In this document: one piece after another, positions 48,954 to 60,989 of the stretch
Layout of the letters: each line of letters begins with the position of its first letter
How positions within the stretch are numbered: the stretch's first letter is position 1
Source: Humulus lupulus
Taxonomy: Eukaryota; Streptophyta; Magnoliopsida; Rosales; Cannabaceae
Length of the DNA: 64,000 nt
Direction of reading: 5' to 3'
NCBI RefSeq assembly: GCF_963169125.1
Contig: NC_084795.1
Span: 278,018,122 to 278,082,121, forward strand
Position numbers and translations under genes: made by a program
The notes under the pieces: model-generated
The model's input: only the letters and a program-made list of their open reading frames with translations
Told to the model about the DNA's origin: nothing
Databases searched by the model: none

Positions 48954-51375
48954 TGTAATGTCCCAAATTCCCTAATGTGGCTTAATGCTTGGATTAGGGG
49001 GTCAGGAGGGTCATAATTGATTTATTATGCAATTAGGTGATTAAATGCATGATTATATGATGATAATTGCATGCATGTGGGTCCACTTATCACTAGAAGG
49101 GCATTTTCATAACTTTAATCTGTTAAGAGCATATTTGTATATTTATGTGCATGTTTATGATTTATGGATGAGACCACATTATAATGTGGATATGTTCGAG
49201 CTATTCGGCATGAGATGATCCTAGGATGCAAATTAGTGGTTTTGTCATAACAGGGTCAATTATTGGATAATTTGATAATGAGAATGATTATTTGATGATA
49301 TATTGGAAGTTAGTGAGATCAGGAGGAAATTATGGGAATTTTGACTATTTTATCCTCGGGGTCATTTTTGGGAACCCGGGCATTAGGAATTTAATTGAGG
49401 TTACTTAAGCTTGAAGCAACCTGTCAGAAGGAAAATACGTTCAAACACCTTTTTCTCTTTCTCCCGTTATCCCTTTTTACTATTCGTCGCATTTTCGAAG
49501 GAAACTTGAGTTTTAGGACTCGGATTCAAGCTAGGATCGAGTTATAGCAATTCTAGAGAAGATTATAAGCTTTTTAATTGGAGGATTTAGCAGGAAACGA
49601 CTTAATCAGAGGTCATCCAAGCTTTAAGTTTTGAGTTTTCAAGTTTTTAAGTTTTGAATTGGATTTTATGTGTTGATGAGTTTTTGAGTTGTTTAAGCTT
49701 TGGGTTTTAATGGTTTTGGATAATTGGAATGTTTGGGAACTTTGATTTTTGTATTTGGATATGTTTGGATAGGTTTTTGGAAGGTTTTTAAATGAAGAAA
49801 ACGAGGTTTTTGGTTGGGTTCGTGGTCGGGTCGCAGCCCTGTTCTTGGGCGCCGCGGCCCAGGCTTGACAAAGAAGGTGAAGTTGGCTGATGGGCAGTTA
49901 GGGCCGCGGCACAAGGTGGCGCATCGCGGCGCTAGGCATAGGCAGAGATGGGTTCGACCTCTGTTTAGAGGCGGGCCACAGCGTAGGTCTCGTGTGGGGC
50001 CGCGGCGCTTAAGGGCATATTTTGCCTGAATTGTGTTTTAATCATGGGAACTCAAACCTAAGGCCTCGGGATCGTTCCTACTACCCATTTGAGTAGGATT
50101 CGACGTCCCATAGGCTAGTTCTTGGTGTGGGAACCTTTTTTTACTCATTTTATTGATGGGATTTCATATTTGGTTATGACTAGGTGACCGCTAAGGGACT
50201 TAAGGACCGATCATTCTCAAGGGTCGTTCTTTTATTATTTCATGCTCGAACCAGAGGTTAGAAAACTGCACCCAGTATGTGACATGAATGGTTATTGATG
50301 AAGCATGTTGAGTGCTCTATATATTGACATTGATTGCATAGTAAATGCATAACAACTTTGCTTATCTGTGTATGGTACTGACTGATTAGTCAGAGAACGA
50401 CAATTGTGTTTAGTATTGATCCTGAAGCTATGACTTATCAGTCAAGTTCAGCGGTAATATGAGCATTGATCGTATGGTATTGGCTTAAGAGTCAAGAACG
50501 ACATTAATGTGTTTAACACAGGCCGAAATGATTAGATCTAATCACCATGAGCATGAAATGCTTGACCAACCCTAAGTTCGATGAAATCTAAAAGTGCTTG
50601 TCTAGTCTAAAGGCTAGTTACATAGAGCCAAAGCCAAAAGGCTCAGGTAACTGAATGTCACATGGCTTAGGGTGCAGAGCCCTAGAGATAGACTTATTAG
50701 TCATCTAATTAGAGATAGACTTATTAGTCATCTATCTAGATATAGACTTATTAGTCATCGAATCAGAGATAGACTTATTAGTCATCTATCTAAAGATAGA
50801 CTTATTAGTCATCTATTCAGAGTATCACTTAATAGTCACTTATTTGATTAGGGTGCAGAGCCCAAAGTATGACTCACTATCTGATTAAGGTTGCAAGCCC
50901 CAGAATGATTACCAGAATTATTATTTGATATTACATACTTGCAGTAATAAGTTTTCTTGCTGAGTCTTGGCTCACGGGTGCTATGTGGTGCAGGTTAAGG
51001 AAAGGAAAAGCTCACCCAGCCTTGAGTGGAGAGCTTAAGTGGCGATGTGTACATATGCGGCCGATTGACCACCACGACCAAGGTGTTTCTTAGAGGAACT
51101 AGGGGTTAACCCTATTTTTTCCACTTAGGTTGGCGGGTTGTAACTTTGATACTGTAATGACAATTTTGGATTGTAAATAGCTTTGTAAACACTTTTATGG
51201 GCCCATGTACAGTTTAATGTTTTAAATAAAATATATCAATTCCTTTTGATCAAGATTTTTCACCTTAGCATATTAATAACACCTAGATGCACGTTTATAA
51301 TCAAATGACTCATTTAGCGAGTTAAGCACTGTTTAAAGTTCACAATAACGGTCTTGGAGTAACTAGGGAGTTACA
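48954..51375 (+). mobile_element. 3' LTR of the second gypsy element (2422 bp)
   Basis: It starts TGTAATGTCCC right after the polypurine tract and ends TAGGGAGTTACA. It is homologous to the split 5' LTR of the minus element. It contains a GC-rich gccgcggc patch (49840-50010) like the solo LTR at 4005. At 50670-50840 there are at least five tandem agatagacttattagtcatc units. Most of its internal region is missing to the left. Confidence 0.88.
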
Positions 51376-52560
51376 ATAGAAGTCCTAGTTGAGCCATAGA
51401 CTTGAAAACACATATGAAAAATGGTTTAGAAGGCTGTCAAACTTGAAAAATCTGAAAATATTTGGTTATACAACATATGCTCACAAAAAGAGAGACAAAC
51501 TTTAATCTAGATCAGTTAAATGTATCTTTTTAGGATACCCTTTAGATGTCAAAGGCTATAGACTATGTACTTGCGATAGTAATGGGCATAAGAACATTAT
51601 TTCTCGTGATGTTGAGTTTAATGAAAGTGAATTTCCTTACCTTAAATCCGAGAAGGGTATAGTTGATTGTGATGCATGAAAGCAGGTCAATAAAGACAAC
51701 CTTATTGAGTTTGAAATCGACTTATAAGGAAACATTTCCAATGCACCAGATCAGGAAGATTTAGACACAGAAATACATGAAGATGATACTGCTCAAACTT
51801 AAGAAACTAACAAGAGATGGTTGACTAACTCACACGTGACAAAGGAAAGAGAGTCATTAAACCCCTAAGCAGATATGTTGAAGATGATATTATGGCTTAT
51901 GCTCTTACTATGGCCCAAGAACTTGATGAGCAAGGACCACTCACCTATAAAGAAGTTGTAGCAAGCAATCAGTCCAAGGAATGGAAGTCAGCCATGCAAG
52001 AGGAGATAAGCTCACACAGAAATGGAACTTGGATTTTAGTTCCAAAACCAGAAAATAAGAGAGTAATTGACTACAAATGTGTTTTTAAGATAAAAAGTCT
52101 TACAAATGAAGAGCCAATAAATTTTAAGGCAAGAGTAGTGGCAAAAAAGTTCAGGCAGATTGAAGAGGTGGACTACACTGATGTTTTAAGGCAAGAGTAG
52201 TGGCAAAAAAGATTTAGGGAAAGCTAAGAAGATTCTTGAAATTGAACTATTTATAAATAAACGGAAAGGAAAACTGATTCTGAGGCAAACAAACTACATA
52301 GAAAATGTACTTCAAAGATTTAACATGAATGATGCAAAGAGTGCTTCAATTCCACTTGCGGCACATTTTAAATTCTCTACTGAAAGTTGTCCGAAAACCG
52401 AGAAAGATAGAAAAGAAATGAAAAATGTACCATATGCAATGGTACTAGGTTGTTTAATGTATATTATGATGAGTACATCAATATCACGTATTTCTCTGCT
52501 TTTCCACATGTTTTATTATATTGAGACTTGTGGCTTCCTTTACAAAGCTACATGAAATTT
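51376..52560 (+). pseudogene. Decayed Ty1/copia pol (integrase end, RT start, RT end)
   Basis: Pieces in order: the integrase C-terminal region (KCIFLGYPLDVKGYRL, about 51520-51570), the RT N-terminal part (51889-52197; EWKSAMQEEISSHRNGTW, FKARVVAKKFRQ), then a jump to the RT/RNase H part (LILRQTNYIENVLQRFNM and VPYAMVLGCLMYIM, about 52270-52470). The central catalytic part of RT is missing. Several stops occur. A 28-bp repeat (52122-52149 and 52184-52211) flanks the region just before the deletion point. Confidence 0.88.
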
Positions 52561-53019
52561 TGCAAATTTTGCGTTTCTCTTTGAATTCATAATTTTTACC
52601 AAATTGCATGTCCATATCACTAATATAATACATTGAACTTTTGTCAGAAATGTGAAACTTCCAATATAATTTGAGAGTATATTTAGAATAAGTCTTTGGA
52701 AATTGATAATTGAGAAAGAGATCTACATTTATGTTACTACAACAAATCTTGGCTGTAATAGGAAGTATTCCTTTTATTATTGTGGGAAAAATTAGTTGGT
52801 TTAAGTCTTTCTCAATCAATTTTGACACATTAGAGCTTTTAAATCTCTATTTACGTACACAGCCTTCTATTCATCATCTATACTTTTCTCTTTTGTCTTC
52901 TTTTTCCAATGCCCATGTTTTAAGTTGAATTGTCCAAGTCCAGTCTATTTAACTGTATTAGTTAGGGAAAAAGTTGCAAGTGCAAGAATTGCAATACATT
53001 CACCATTAAATTTAGGGGA
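52561..53019. other. Unassigned stretch with an unrecognised minus-strand open frame
   Basis: A minus-strand frame of 114 codons (52484-52828) reads through here, with no family that I recognise. It overlaps the copia relic at one end. Probably not a gene. Confidence 0.3.
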
Positions 53020-53159
53020 TTTTTCAAAAATATGGCTTTTATACTATCAATGTGCAAAAATATGAGAGTTATACTTTTCTTAATTTGTATGGGAAATTTA
53101 TTAAAGTAAAAGTTAAAGTATGGAAAACATAATTAGTAGCTAACTAAAATATGTAAATG

Positions 53160-53860
53160 TCATTTTTTTTTTTATCATAGTTATGTTTTTTTTAATTTTG
53201 AAAGTAATTTTATTTTTATTTTTATTTTTTTTTCATTATTTTTTCTTTTTTTTCCTTACTTGTTTTTTCTTCCATTTTTTTATTTTTCTTTTTTTTTCTA
53301 CCAATTTTTTCCTTCATCTTTTTTTCTTTCTATTTTTTCATTCTTCTTCTTCTTTTTTTCATTTTTATTTATTTTATCTATTTTTTTCTTTCATTTGTAT
53401 TGTTTTTTTTTCATATTATTTCAGTTTTTTTTTCATTCTATTTTTTCTTCATTTTTGTATTTATTATTTTCTCTTTCCATTTTTTTTCTTTTTTCACACA
53501 TATGAGCTTTTTTTTCTTTTTTTCTACCAATTTTTTCATTCATATTTTTTTCTTTTCATTTTTCCATTATTTTTCTTCTTCTTCTTTTCATTCTTATTTA
53601 TTCATCTATTTTTTTCATTCATCATTTCTTTTGTTTTTTTTTCATATTTTTTTTTCATTTTTGTACTTATTCTTTTCTCATTAAATTTCTTTTTTTTTTC
53701 ATTTTTTTCACACATATATTTAACATTACATAATTATTCTACTATTTTTTTATTTATTATATTTTATTATTGTAATTTTTTTATAGTTTTTTCCACTATA
53801 TGTAAAAAAAATTCAAATCAATTTTTTCAGCATTTTTTTTTACTTTAACACTTATAGGAA
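53160..53860. repeat. T-rich pyrimidine tract (~0.7 kb)
   Basis: Runs of T broken by C and short catt/ctat strings. It opens long Phe-rich reading frames that are composition artefacts. Confidence 0.9.
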
Positions 53861-53908
53861 TACCAAAATTTGGAAAGAAAACTAATAAAAATATGAAAAC
53901 TTGAATGA

Positions 53909-54259
53909 GTAACTGGTTACCTTCACATTCTTTGTGTGTATATTTATAAGGGTAACTGGTTACTTTCACGTTCTGGTGTGTGTATATTTATGGTTTCTTT
54001 ATGGTAACTAGTTACTAATGTTGCTAAAATCTTAGTTACTTTTTCTTCCTTTTTTAATGAAGTGTTCTTCTATTTTTTCCTTGAAATTTGATGTTTCTTT
54101 TCATATTTAAAATGAGTAACTCGTCACCCCTCTTAGGTAACTGGTTACCCCTCTTATGGCAGAAAGTTACTCATCTCAGGATAACTAGTTACCTCTCCTG
54201 GTGCATGTTATTTAACCTAGCTCTAGGATTTTTTTAAGATCAATCAAGTAACTGGTTAC
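53909..54259. repeat. Cluster of seven GTAACTGGTTAC-type palindromes
   Basis: GTAACTGGTTAC at 53909, 53952, 54137 and 54248, GTAACTAGTTAC (perfect palindrome) at 54004, ATAACTAGTTAC at 54181 and GTAACTCGTCAC at 54116. Spacing is irregular (21 to 112 bp). Most are followed by a pyrimidine-rich tail. Confidence 0.85.
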
Positions 54260-54654
54260 CCTACCAAGGATTTGAAAAAAAACGTACAATCTTAAAAAAA
54301 CATGTTTATAATAAATAACTAATAATTTTAAAAATAATTCATATTAAAAAAAATTGCAAAACAACCAAAGAAAAATTTAATATAAAATTAGTAATATAAA
54401 AACAATATAAAAAAACAAATAACCTAAAAAAATAATTATCAAATTACAAACATACCCTTCCAAATTTGATTAAGAGTAAAACTATGGCATAAACCAACTT
54501 TTATACAAAAATATGGGAAAAAAATCCCATAAAAGTGAAAATTCTTAAAAAAAAAAGCCATAGATTAACTTTTTTTTAAAAAAAAGCCATATTTTTACAC
54601 ACTCTATTAAAAATCCCATATAAAGTGTAATTTCCTCTTAAATTTACACATTTA

Positions 54655-55815
54655 TGTATCTATAATATAAAATAATTACAAAAATCACCTACAAAATTTT
54701 ATTTACAAAAATACATTGCCAAGTCATAAAAAAAACCAGATTCTAAAAGTAATATACCTGAATTTGAAATTTTCCCGAAATTCCAGCTTTCCCATTTTTC
54801 TAAGTTTAAAAAAGAAATATTTTAGTTACTTAAAATGTTAATAAGTTACAAATTAGTTACTTTTTTCACCATTTTTTATACTTATTTTTAAATTTTTTTT
54901 TGTTTTTTTTCATGGTACAGCCCCTCTCTCTCTCCACTATACTCTTTTTTTATTATTATTATTAATTTCTTATATTCTCTCTTATCTTTAATTTCAAAAA
55001 AAAAAATCGGCCACATCGCTATTCGGTTGAGCTCAAAAGTAGTATCATCTTGACTTACTCTTCAAGGTGATCATTTTGATATGTGGGAAACATATTTTTT
55101 GGCTGTTGCCGGAGAATATGACCAGGATAAAAAGCAACCTTATAGTTTCTTTTTTATATTGTGTTGACCAAAAAGTAACTAAATTTTAAACTTGATCAAA
55201 ATTTAATATACTAAAATTTGTATTCTTATTTTACATTTAAAAGATACTATATTGTATTCTAAACAACTTAAATTTATTTAAAAATATTCCAAGTAACTTT
55301 TTTAAAAATAGATCCTTTAGAATATTATTTGGTAACTTTTAAATATAATATAAAAAAATTACAATATAGTATACTAAAAGTAACTTTTAATAATAAGTTA
55401 TATATTAATTTGTTATATTTTATTGTAACTCGTTAGTTTCTAAAAAATGACTGATCGGCAACGTAAAAATATCTTAAGTTATAAGACACCATAATATAAC
55501 TTCAAAATGACTAATCGATATATTAAGATATAAAAGTTTAAAAAAATAAGTATTGGAGGTAACCAAAATGTATATAAAATAATATTCTATAAAAATAATT
55601 TTTTTCATGAAAAAAGTAACTAATTGGTAACTTATTAACATTTTAAACAATCAAAATGTTATTTTTTTAAACCTATAAAAATAAAAACGAGATTTCAAGA
55701 AAATTTCAAATTCAGGTATATTACTTTTAGAATCTAGTATTTTTGATGGCGTGACAATGTATTTTTATAAATAAAATTTTATTGGTAATTTTTGTAATTA
55801 AATTATAAAAAACCG
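54655..55815. mobile_element. Large TIR element with ~200-bp inverted arms
   Basis: The left arm (aattacaaaaatcacctac, then agattctaaaagtaatatac and ctgaatttgaaattttc) is repeated inverted at 55600-55815. The arms end around aataagttac and its inverse. The ~700-bp middle holds a CT microsatellite and no ORF. Confidence 0.75.
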
Positions 55816-56075
55816 CACGAATGTAAATTTCTCTAATATTTTCTAATCATTAGACTGATAGTTAATGTATTATTGCATTGATAGTTAATGACTAGAAAGC
55901 CCATTAAGGACCAAGGTAGAATCAGATAGCCCAATAAGTCGAAGGTGAACTAGAGAGCCCAAGTTCACAATGTTGTCACCAAGCCCATGCAAGCTTTTAA
56001 TAACTTCATCACTTCAAATCATAAAAAAATGGCTTTTTAATAGCAAAACCCCCTAAACTAAAGGTTAATAGGAAA

Positions 56076-56859
56076 CAGCCACTCAACTCATTTAATTCTA
56101 GTATAACCCCTTACAGTCAAATTAACATATTATATGTTATAAAAATAGTAAATTATATAAATTTTTGTTTGTAAAAAAATTATATATTTGATGATTCAAA
56201 TAATACACATATTTTTTTAACTAAAATCTCTAAGATTATATTTATTTGAAAAATATATATAATAAATAAATAAGTCATAAATAATACTATATATTAAACA
56301 TATATTATTTATATAATTGAAAAATAAAATTTATGTGTTTAATTTTTTTTATTTTAGTATTTAAATACATGTGAATTTTGTACCATTAAAATTTCATTAA
56401 AAATATCAAGATATAGAATAGTAGATGAACTTTTCTATCCAAAAAAAAAATTTATTTGTTTAAATGCATGTGAACTATTATAACTTATAAATTAATTTAA
56501 TTTGGCAAAAATCTCTAAAATAGTATTAACATTTATATAATTGATAAAACTCTACATATATCTAAATATAAAAAATAAAATTTACATGTTTAAATTTTAA
56601 ACATATATTTTGTTTTTCAATTATATAAATATTTATAAGTTTGATATATAACATATTAATATATATAGCATCAGTTATGACTTATTATATATATTTTTTC
56701 AAATAAATATGATTTTAGAGATTTTAGTTCAAAAAATATGTGTATTGTTTGAATTATCAAATGTATAAATTTTACACACACAAAAATAAATATAATATAT
56801 CATTTTTATAACATATACTTTAGGGGTTCTGCTAGAATTAAATGAGTTAAGGGGTTATT
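56076..56859. mobile_element. TIR/foldback element
   Basis: The left arm has actcatttaattctagta and atgttataaaaatagtaaat, and the right arm holds their inverse (tagaattaaatgagtt, tcatttttataacat). The arms extend about 200 bp, to actaaaatctctaagattat and its inverse. Non-coding. The right edge abuts an LTR start at 56860. Confidence 0.7.
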
Positions 56860-56958
56860 TGTAACGCCTTAATTTAACATAATATTACCGAAAATACAAC
56901 GTTGAATCGTAAACATAAATATTTCTCTTTTATTTAAGAAAATACTATAAAGCAAAAG

Positions 56959-58596
56959 TGTTACACCCAAATTTCGAGAATGGAAATTTTTATCTCGAAA
57001 GTCGGGCTCGTAATGTGTAAGCTCGAAATAAGCAAATTCGTTATATAGTCAGCATTAATGAGAGGATCAAGAACGGTCTCACTGAGTACTAAAGCGACGA
57101 TGACATAATTGGTGAGCTCGGAGCTATGTGATCTTGAAGGTGTTCTGAGGTTACAAGTTGAGGTCGAAGCTACAATGACAGGGGTTCAACACTTGTATAA
57201 ATCTCTTAGTTCAATTTCTGCCATCAGACAAGACAACACGAGCTCAGGCATTATGAGTTCGGGAAGAGATGATCTTGATAGAGTCTCTTGCTAAGACTAA
57301 GGTAAACCAAGTTGGCAAGCTCGTGGTGGACGACCGATCTCAGAAGTATTCTATTATTCGAGGTTAACAGACACATGTGAATGTAGTTGCTGTTTGAATA
57401 TCCCTATATATGTGGGATTGGCTATAATCTGTTATTAAATCCTGAATATCATGGGATTTATACGCGTATTATATAATTATATGCATTTAATTATATTTAA
57501 TTTGAGATTTGAATAATAACTCCCCGAAATGTGAGGGGAGATATTCGGTAGACCAATCTATAAATATATTGGAATTTGTTACACCCAAAATTCGAGCCTT
57601 AAGAATTGTGATCTCGAAAGCTGGATTCGTAAGGAATGGACTTGTATTGTCTGGAACGTGTCCGCAACCTAGGCACCGAGCCTGCAAAGCAGAGACAACT
57701 TCGAAGATGGTAGCCTCGAAACCATTATAAGTTTGAAAGATAGATATCAAAGCACGTCCGTTCTCAGATGGTCTCGGATCAGGGGCTCCGAGCCTGACAT
57801 AAGTATGAGCTCGAAGTAGCGTGATCTCTGGGAGATGTCACAGCTCGGAAGTCAGTAAGAGACCCAGGTGGGAACAGCACTGACAATGTAGATTTATAAC
57901 TTGGGATATTCCAGTGAGTCATTTTGGAGAGACGCGGTCTGCATTGATTGTTGTAAATCCCCTATAATAAAGAGATATTTATTATGCAGTTATACACCCC
58001 CTGATCTTCAGGGGACGTTTCCTTGTATATAGGATCACAGGCTTTTAACGCCATTAAATTTATTTGCATATAAAGAATAATTTCCCGAAATATGTGGGAT
58101 AGTATTCTGAAACCTCCTCTATAAATAGAGAGGTCATGCACCATTGTAAAGGACCCGAATTTTTGTGATCTTGAGATAAAACTCTGGAGAATTCATTCTT
58201 AAAGAATTTCCAAAGATCATCTTAAGTTTTAATAACAAAGGCTCGTGGACTAGGCAGAGTTAACTGCTGAACCACGTAAAAAATCTCATTTGTGTGATCA
58301 TATTTTTCTTGGCCATAACCAATTATTGTTTTCGTGCTCTTATTTCACTGTTGACGAAAAACGGCGTCAACAGAATTATTCATTTGTAGAAAACGGAAAA
58401 ATTGTATTGAGGAAGACTCTGTTAAATTGCTTCCAAGAAGCTTTGAGAGAATTCCATAGTTGAAGAACATCGACTCGTGGACTAGGAAGATTTTAACTGC
58501 TGAACCACGTAAAAATCGTGCCTTTTATTGTTTGCCTCCTCTGGTATTTTGTTTAATTGCTCTTCATTTCTAAATTGACGAAAAACGACGTCAACA
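56959..58596 (+). mobile_element. Outer solo LTR (~837 bp without its insertion)
   Basis: It starts TGTTACACCCAAATTTCGAG and ends GACGACGTCAACA. The flanks are aaaag (56954-56958) and aaagg (58597-58601); exactly aaaag reads if the last A is shared. A TATA box, tctataaatata, lies at 57558. It is split by the same-family LTR at 57577-58372. Confidence 0.8.
57577..58372 (+). mobile_element. Inner solo LTR (796 bp) with TSD gaatt
   Basis: It starts TGTTACACCCAAAATTCGAG and ends GACGAAAAACGGCGTCAACA, with identical gaatt at 57572-57576 and 58373-58377. The TATA box ctctataaatagagag is at 58118. It is the same family as the LTR it landed in. Confidence 0.9.
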
Positions 58597-59452
58597 AAAG
58601 GAATCCCATTTTTTACAAACTAAATAAGGTATTTAACAAAATTAACTAAGCAATATTCGAATGCAAAGAAATAAAAATACTTAAAAGAAAATACTTTCAT
58701 AAATAAAATCATAGGCCCTTGATCATTCCAGCGGCTGCATGGTCCTCACGAATACATCACTAAGCTCTTTAGGTCTCACTCCCATCGCCCGATTCTATCC
58801 TCAATTATCCGTATAATAACATCATAAGGAGTGAGATTTTAAGCCCAGTAAGGAAAATGCATACAAACAATCATATAATCATAGTCATAACAAATCAGAT
58901 CATAATTTCATAACAACACTAATTTACACTAACCATATAAGATCATAAAACATTCTAAGTCATAAACAAACTCTAACTCATAAACATATTCTATTGGTCA
59001 TACATAGGTCATAATAACAAATCAAGAAAAAGAAAGAATAAGTGCTTATAAAGGTTGGCATTCAAGCCTCGGACATCACTTAGGTCTGTCATATAAGTTG
59101 TCGGCAACCGAGCCTACCAGACATCACTTAGGTCCGTCATAAATTCTAAACACTTACAAGGTCTAGCAACACTTATCTCCTTGTACCTGAAATGTTAGGG
59201 TCATACAAATCACTTAAGCATGTCATAACTAAAACTATCTAATTTTCCTTACCTTGAGTGTGGAATAAGAAAAGAAAAAAGAGATTGCTTGTACTAATAG
59301 ATCTAGAACTCGCCCAAAACCTTATATATAACATAAAAGATTTAAGATTGGAGACTTAAAATAAAATCTAAACTTCCAAAAAAAAAACTCTAAACCTCAT
59401 AAAAGTCATACCATTACCCTAGAACCAAAAGATCAATACTGCCAAAATCCCA

Positions 59453-59640
59453 TGTAATATCCGTCTTTGCATTTTTTGGATGTCTTGGTAATTTGGCTTG
59501 TGAGGGCATATTGGTAATTTATGATTGATGCTTATGCGAATTATTTTTCTTTTAAATTTCATTATAATATATGATTTGTTTTATGATTATGAAATGCTTA
59601 TGTATGACGGAGGCAAAACATGTTCCTTCAAGTATCGAAG
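59453..59640 (+). mobile_element. Truncated LTR start
   Basis: The sequence tgtaatatccgtctttgc, with a following ggtaatttggcttgtgaggg, looks like the first part of a plus-oriented gypsy-type LTR. It is short and without a visible partner. Confidence 0.35.
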
Positions 59641-59709
59641 GCTTAAGTGCCAAAGATATTAGAAATTAGGGGTCAAAGAAGAAATAAGAGTTTAACTAAT
59701 ATATATTTT

Positions 59710-60860
59710 CAATCCCTAATATTATTAATATGTTGATAAATTTATTATTTCTTCTTCTAACAGTATTACTCTATTTTCAAGTGTTTTAATTCTTTATTCT
59801 ATTACTAAATTTCTATTAATTTTATTAACTTGACTGACTTCTCCTATATTAGTTCGATATAAATTATTAATACATTTAATGCACATTTCTTCAAAGCAGT
59901 AACTACATTTTGCTCTTTTACTATAGCTGGGGTAGAATTTACAATTACTACAAGTTGTTCCTAAGCTTCCCTTATTTGTTTCCCAGTTATGTATACATTC
60001 TTGAATATCCATAAATTCATTTAATATCTCATATTCTGGATTTATGTTAACAGGGTATTCTTCATCATCTGAACTATTATTTTATTCTTCTATAATTTAG
60101 TCTAGGTCTATTTCTTCTATACTATAAATACTTTCTATGACAGACATATCGTCTTCAACATTAAGGAAATACATATTAAATTGTTCTACTAACATTACTT
60201 CTCTACTAAAATTATTATTTTTCTTTCAGCAATTAGTAGAGATGTGTCCTATCTCTCCACAAGAAAAACACTTGTTATTTTATTTCGATAATCTCGTTTA
60301 TCATTATATCTTTTTACATGTCTACATTTTTTAAGAAACTGTCTTTTAGCGTTACTTTGTCTTAATTGATAGTAGTTTTTTATTCCCTTTATTTTTTTTA
60401 TTATGTCTTGGTTTATACGCTCTATCTTTTATTCCATATTGTTGTGGAGTAAATATATTACTACAAAAACTAAAATTATCTTATTTTAATTATTTCTGTA
60501 TTTGGATAAAAGTACATTTATCTACTAAATATTTTATGATAAAATTTCCTCTAATACTTAAACTACCCATGACCGTATTTCTAGTGTGTGCCATGTTATT
60601 ATTCCATGAATTTACTATTTTTGTTCCTAAAGCACCAAGTAATTTTATTAATATTTTATCTCCTAATTCACTACTACTAGTGTTTCCTGAAATACTTCCT
60701 AATTTTACAAAATCATTAATATAAACTTTAATATATTTCCAATTCCTAATATATATTTCTTCTAGTCTCTTGATAGCATCTTGTTGAAGGAATAAAAATA
60801 TTCGTTAGGTTTGTTATGTATATACATTATAGGTTTGTTAGGCTCCATGTAGGGAAACAA
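59710..60860 (-). pseudogene. Endogenous pararetrovirus (Caulimoviridae) capsid-region relic
   Basis: Minus-strand pieces lie in the order expected of a caulimovirid capsid region. A basic, Lys/Arg-rich stretch (about 60300-60450) is followed by a CCHC knuckle of form CX2CX4HX4C (about 60225-60265), an acidic stretch, a second Cys cluster with exactly CX2CX11CX2CX4CX2C (within 59794-60012), and a short Leu-heptad segment (to 59716). The second pattern is the one described as characteristic of badna- and tungroviruses. At least two frameshifts and several stops break it, including a TAA at 59794 between the Cys cluster and the heptads. No protease, RT or movement region is present in the window. 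It is an ancient integrated fragment, not an active virus. Confidence 0.75.
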
Positions 60861-60989
60861 CTTAAGTACTGTCTTACACTACTTATTCCACCAAATGAGC
60901 AAGCACACCACAATAATAATTAATGATCTCTTTTGCTACGTATTGCACATGATAAGTCTTCTAATTATATATATATTTCAGCATTTATA

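Larger units (their letters stand above)
53020..54640. mobile_element. TIR-flanked low-complexity element (long copy)
   Basis: The left end ggggatttttcaaaaatatgg and the right end catatttttacacactc followed by taaaaatccc are imperfect inverted repeats. Inside lie a T-rich pyrimidine tract (53160-53860) and a palindrome cluster (53909-54259). A short relative at 26240-26415 has the ends without the middle. Confidence 0.5.
56860..59452 (-). mobile_element. Minus-oriented gypsy-like LTR, interrupted by nested solo LTRs
   Basis: It begins TGTAACGCC at 56860, is interrupted at 56959-58596, and continues from 58602. It carries features of the other gypsy LTRs here (ttaagcccagtaaggaaaatg before a spacer, and repeated gacatcacttaggtc units at 59080-59140). 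The right end is uncertain because another LTR start (tgtaatatccgtc, 59453) follows. Confidence 0.5.

Noticed and set aside
49693..50029. ORFs in the GC-rich part of the 48954 LTR
   Set aside because: They share the gccgcggc low-complexity patch with the other LTRs and have no conserved protein features.
50670..50840. CRISPR-like regular repeats (agatagacttattagtcatc)
   Set aside because: These are direct, near-contiguous minisatellite units inside a plant LTR. There are no unique spacers, and the context is eukaryotic.
53183..53848. 221-codon Phe-rich open frame
   Set aside because: It lies entirely in a T-rich pyrimidine tract. TTT/TTC composition alone keeps the frame open in more than one phase, and no protein family fits.
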